55,259 bases of DNA from Frankia sp. AiPa1 (GTDB lineage: Bacteria > Actinomycetota > Actinomycetes > Frankiales > Frankiaceae), in NCBI RefSeq assembly GCF_023243075.1, contig NZ_JALKFZ020000117.1, positions 1-55,259 on the forward strand, written 5' to 3'. Below the pieces are notes generated by a model. That model searched no databases, had not been told where the DNA came from, and saw only the letters and a program-made list of their open reading frames with translations. The position numbers and the translations under genes were made by a program. The stretch's first letter is position 1. Every line of letters begins with the position of its first letter. Below, one piece after another: positions 52,623 to 55,259 of this stretch.

Positions 52623-53906
52623 TCAGACGAGGTCGTTGATGACCAGGGTCTGGTCGCGGCCGGGACCGACACCGATGGCGGACACCGAGGCGCCGGAGAA
52701 CTCCTCGAGCGCGCGGATGTAGTCCTTGGCCGCCGCCGGCAGATCGGCGTAGCTGCGGACGCCGGAAAGGTCCTCGTGCCATCCGGGCAGCTCGGTGTAG
52801 ATCGGCCGGGCATGGTGGAAGTCGGTCTGGGTCATCGGCATCTCGTCGACCCGCGTCCCGCCGATGTCGTAGCCGATACAGATCGGCACCCGGTCGAAAC
52901 CGGACAGCACGTCCAGCTTGGTGAGGAACAGGTCGGTGAGGCCGTTGACCCGCACCGCGTAGCGAGCGATCACCGCGTCGAACCAGCCGGTACGCCGGGC
53001 GCGTCCGGTGGTGACGCCGAACTCGCCGCCGATGCGGCGCAGCTCCTCGCCGACCTTGTCGTCGAGCTCGGTGGGGAACGGGCCGGCGCCGACCCGGGTG
53101 GTGTAGGCCTTGATGATGCCGATCACCCGGTTGATCTTCGTGGGCCCGATGCCGGCGCCGGTCGCCGCGTAACCTGCCGTCGGGTTCGATGAGGTGACGA
53201 ACGGATAGGTACCGTGGTCGACGTCGAGCAGCGTGCCCTGCGAGCCCTCGAGCAGGACGACCTTGCCCTCGCGCAGGGCGGTGTCCAGGATGAGCCCGGT
53301 GTCGGCGATGTGCGGGCGCAGGCGCTTGGCGTAGCCGGCGTACTCGTCGCACACCTCGTCGAGCTCGATCCGCCGCCGGTTGTAGACCTTGGCCAGGATC
53401 TGGTTCTTCTCCCGCAGCACGAGCTCGAGCTTCTCGCGGAAGATCCCGGGGTCGAGCAGGTCCTGCACGCGGATGCCGGTGCGCGCGACCTTGTCGCCGT
53501 AGGTCGGGCCGATGCCGCGCCCGGTGGTGCCGATGCGCGCCTTGCCGAGGTAGCGCTCGATCACCCGGTCCAGCGCCCGGTGATGCGGCATGATCAGATG
53601 CGCGTTCGCGCTGATCAGCAGGCGAGAGACGTCGATGCCGCGGGCTGCGAGGCCATCCATCTCGCCGAGCAGCACGCCGGGGTCGATGACGACGCCGTTA
53701 CCGATCACCGGGATGCAGTCGGCCCGCAGGATGCCACTGGGGATCAGGTGCAGCGCATAGCTGTCCTGCCCGATGACCACCGTGTGACCGGCGTTGTTGC
53801 CGCCCTGGTAACGGACGACGTAGTCGACGGCGCCGCCCAGCAGGTCGGTCGCCTTTCCTTTTCCCTCGTCGCCCCACTGGGCGCCGATGAGGACGAGAGC
53901 AGGCAC
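52623..53906 (-). CDS. purA: Adenylosuccinate synthetase
   Basis: GTP-dependent enzyme making adenylosuccinate from IMP and aspartate; 427 residues. It has the P-loop [55 protein letters not shown] and [10 protein letters not shown]. The end [10 protein letters not shown] is normal. DUF3151 lies 98 bases upstream on the same strand. Confidence 0.97.
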   Translation of the reverse strand: MPALVLIGAQWGDEGKGKATDLLGGAVDYVVRYQGGNNAGHTVVIGQDSYALHLIPSGILRADCIPVIGNGVVIDPGVLLGEMDGLAARGIDVSRLLISANAHLIMPHHRALDRVIERYLGKARIGTTGRGIGPTYGDKVARTGIRVQDLLDPGIFREKLELVLREKNQILAKVYNRRRIELDEVCDEYAGYAKRLRPHIADTGLILDTALREGKVVLLEGSQGTLLDVDHGTYPFVTSSNPTAGYAATGAGIGPTKINRVIGIIKAYTTRVGAGPFPTELDDKVGEELRRIGGEFGVTTGRARRTGWFDAVIARYAVRVNGLTDLFLTKLDVLSGFDRVPICIGYDIGGTRVDEMPMTQTDFHHARPIYTELPGWHEDLSGVRSYADLPAAAKDYIRALEEFSGASVSAIGVGPGRDQTLVINDLV

Positions 53907-54004
53907 TCGGGCGAGGTTACTAGGGATGACGGCCGCGTGCGGCCAAAGTGTCAGGTCGGGACAGCGTCCGGACAGACCGCCTGGTGATCTTGCAGGCGGC
54001 GAGG

Positions 54005-54460
54005 TTAGGCCAGGCCGAGTTCGCGGGCGGCGGCGGGGTCACTGTCGGTGAGGAAGGTCCGGCAGCGGTCGGCCTCGTCGGTTTCGCCGATCGCGGCGGC
54101 GGCTTGGCCGAGGGCAGCCAGTGATCGCAGGAAACCGCGGTTGGGCTCGTGCGACCACGGCACCGGCCCGGTACCCCGCCAGCCGGCGCGGCGTAGTGCG
54201 TCGAGCCCGCGGTGGTAGCCGGTGCGGGCGTAGGCGTAGGCCTCGACCGAGCGACCACCGGCGAGGGCCCGTTCGGCGAGAGCCGCCCACGGCGCGCTCA
54301 GCGCCGGACCGGCCGCCGCGACCGTCTCCGGTGCCGCACCCGCGGCCAGCGCGTCGGTGGCGACCGCATCCGAGGGCAGCAGGGTGGGTGGCGGGCCGGA
54401 GAGCAGGTTCCGGGCCGGATCGCCCGGACCCGCGGCGGATGGCGCGGACGACGTTGTCAT
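54005..54460 (-). CDS. DUF3151 family protein
   Basis: Actinobacterial protein of 151 residues. The block [20 protein letters not shown] then [19 protein letters not shown] is the DUF3151 signature. Function is unknown. An Ala-rich helical region precedes it. I start at ATG 54460 (MTTSSAPSA); the in-frame upstream start at 54499 adds 13 residues without family support. It is placed just before purA. Confidence 0.87.
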   Translation of the reverse strand: MTTSSAPSAAGPGDPARNLLSGPPPTLLPSDAVATDALAAGAAPETVAAAGPALSAPWAALAERALAGGRSVEAYAYARTGYHRGLDALRRAGWRGTGPVPWSHEPNRGFLRSLAALGQAAAAIGETDEADRCRTFLTDSDPAAARELGLA

Positions 54461-54590
54461 GACTGCATCCTGCCGTATGCCGAGGGCGCCCCGCCGCACC
54501 GGGTGCGGGTCGCCCTACTGATCGTGACGTGCGGTCCGTCGTGACGCGTGGTCCGCCCCGTCGCGGTCGAACCACGACCGCGACGCACGG

Positions 54591-55211
54591 TCAGGCCTTG
54601 ACCGTGACGTTCCAGAGGTTCTGACCGACGGCGCCGGACTGGCCGTCGCTGGTCCGGGTCAGGTAGCCGTACAGGGCAGCGATGCCCTGGGAGTGCGGCC
54701 CGAACTTGCCGTCGACGGTGAGCACGAAGCCCTTGTCGCGCATGGCTGCCTGCCAGACGAACGCGTCGGGACGCACGTCGTCGCCGTAACTGGCGTTCAG
54801 GACGGTGCCGCTGAACGCGCCGTCGCCCATCTCCTGGCGGGCACGGTCCAGCGTCATTGGCGGCTCGGCGGGGGTGATGGCCTGCTGGATGACGTCTCCA
54901 GAGCCGGAACCCGCATCCGCGGGGCCGTTGTTGACCAGCCCCATCTTGCGGGAGCATGACGGCCACGGCTGCCAGCCGCGCGAATTGTACAGCTTGGCCG
55001 CAGCCTCGTCCTGGGTCGCGGGGGAGGCCTGATAGGGGCTCCCGGAGTAACCGAGGCCGTGCCAGGTCTGGTTGTCGAACTGGTAGGCGCCGGAGAACCC
55101 GTTGCCCGTGTTGATCGCGTAGTTGCCACCGGACTCGCACTGCCGGAGCTTGGCGAAGTCGTCGGCGGTGGCGGGGGGGGGGGGGGGCGCGCGCCCCCCC
55201 CCCCCCCCCAC
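54591..55211 (-). CDS. Resuscitation-promoting factor-like transglycosylase, N-terminus missing
   Basis: The reliable part runs from about 55170 down to 54591. FAKLRQCESGGNYAINTGNG then FSGAYQFDNQTWHGLG is the Rpf lysozyme-like domain, with the catalytic Glu in CESGG. It includes the paired Cys and DEAAAKLYNSRGWQPWPSC. The C-terminal ~90 residues (DVRPDAFVWQAAMRDKGF, VDGKFGPHSQGIAALYGYL) look like a peptidoglycan-binding module. Secreted Rpf proteins cut peptidoglycan and promote exit from dormancy. The signal peptide is not visible because the upstream sequence collapses into G/C runs; the frame start at 55211 is not real. Confidence 0.85.
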   Translation of the reverse strand: MGGGGGRAPPPPPATADDFAKLRQCESGGNYAINTGNGFSGAYQFDNQTWHGLGYSGSPYQASPATQDEAAAKLYNSRGWQPWPSCSRKMGLVNNGPADAGSGSGDVIQQAITPAEPPMTLDRARQEMGDGAFSGTVLNASYGDDVRPDAFVWQAAMRDKGFVLTVDGKFGPHSQGIAALYGYLTRTSDGQSGAVGQNLWNVTVKA

Positions 55212-55243
55212 CCCCCAGCCCCCCCCCCCCCCGCCCCCCCCCG
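55173..55243. other. Poly-G / poly-C tract at the window edge
   Basis: G15 (55173-55187), then CGCGCG, then C16 (55194-55209) and further C runs with single interruptions. G15 and C16 could pair with each other. Such runs are improbable in a coding linker and suggest basecalling or assembly error, so sequence past ~55170 should not be trusted. Confidence 0.7.
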
Positions 55244-55259
55244 CCGCTCGCTCGATGCG

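Noticed and set aside
51555..53192. 545-codon plus-strand frame over the hypothetical and purA genes
   Set aside because: Antisense to purA, whose motifs are intact; no protein-like features.

Overview
The window is very GC-rich DNA with many GTG starts and translationally coupled genes. Several proteins belong to families typical of actinomycetes (DUF3263, DUF3151, RNHCP, SCO5389 family, LytR C-terminal domain, MptB, Rpf). It looks like a filamentous actinomycete chromosome. A Frankia-like organism is my best guess, but the genus is inferred and not proven. No tRNA, rRNA, CRISPR array, insertion sequence or phage gene was recognised. The last ~85 bases are near-pure G and C runs and look like a contig edge or sequencing artefact.

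Layout. 1-77 holds the first 25 codons of groEL, with two CIRCE operators upstream. 658-2060 is thrC behind a textbook SAM-I riboswitch. 2295-5830 is a trehalose locus: a HAD phosphatase, a GT20 synthase and OtsB. 5920-9013 carries LytR_C, DUF3263, RNHCP and glutamate dehydrogenase. 9167-14299 is a polyprenol-sugar glycosyltransferase block (GT87, MptB-like and a large membrane protein). 15072-23774 is a four-gene minus-strand cluster: a Cys-motif protein, a 1106-residue protein resembling GTPase-associated protein 1, a membrane PP2C phosphatase, and a TrkA-N/RyR membrane protein. This is the strongest candidate for a poorly described signalling or conflict system.

24404-35126 is housekeeping: clpC, an FhuF-like reductase under an iron box, a secreted SGNH hydrolase, and the tightly coupled run panC-panD-nadB-nadC-coaX, which makes NAD and CoA precursors. 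An MMPL exporter (35341-38112) and purC follow. 39773-43662 has a HIT/NUDIX pair, a probable cysteine-sensing leader peptide before a flavin monooxygenase, and a Pro/Ser-rich membrane protein. 43835-47544 has a PfkB kinase, a PHP phosphoesterase and an AAA/PD-(D/E)XK protein. 47707-53906 holds purB, purE, purD and purA. With purC these supply five purine-biosynthesis enzymes. DUF3151 and a truncated resuscitation-promoting factor close the window.

Outside genes, the most notable item is a foldback repeat. It is present twice in opposite orientation (14341-14424 and 39462-39545; 73 of 84 positions identical by my count), with weaker homology reaching further on one side.
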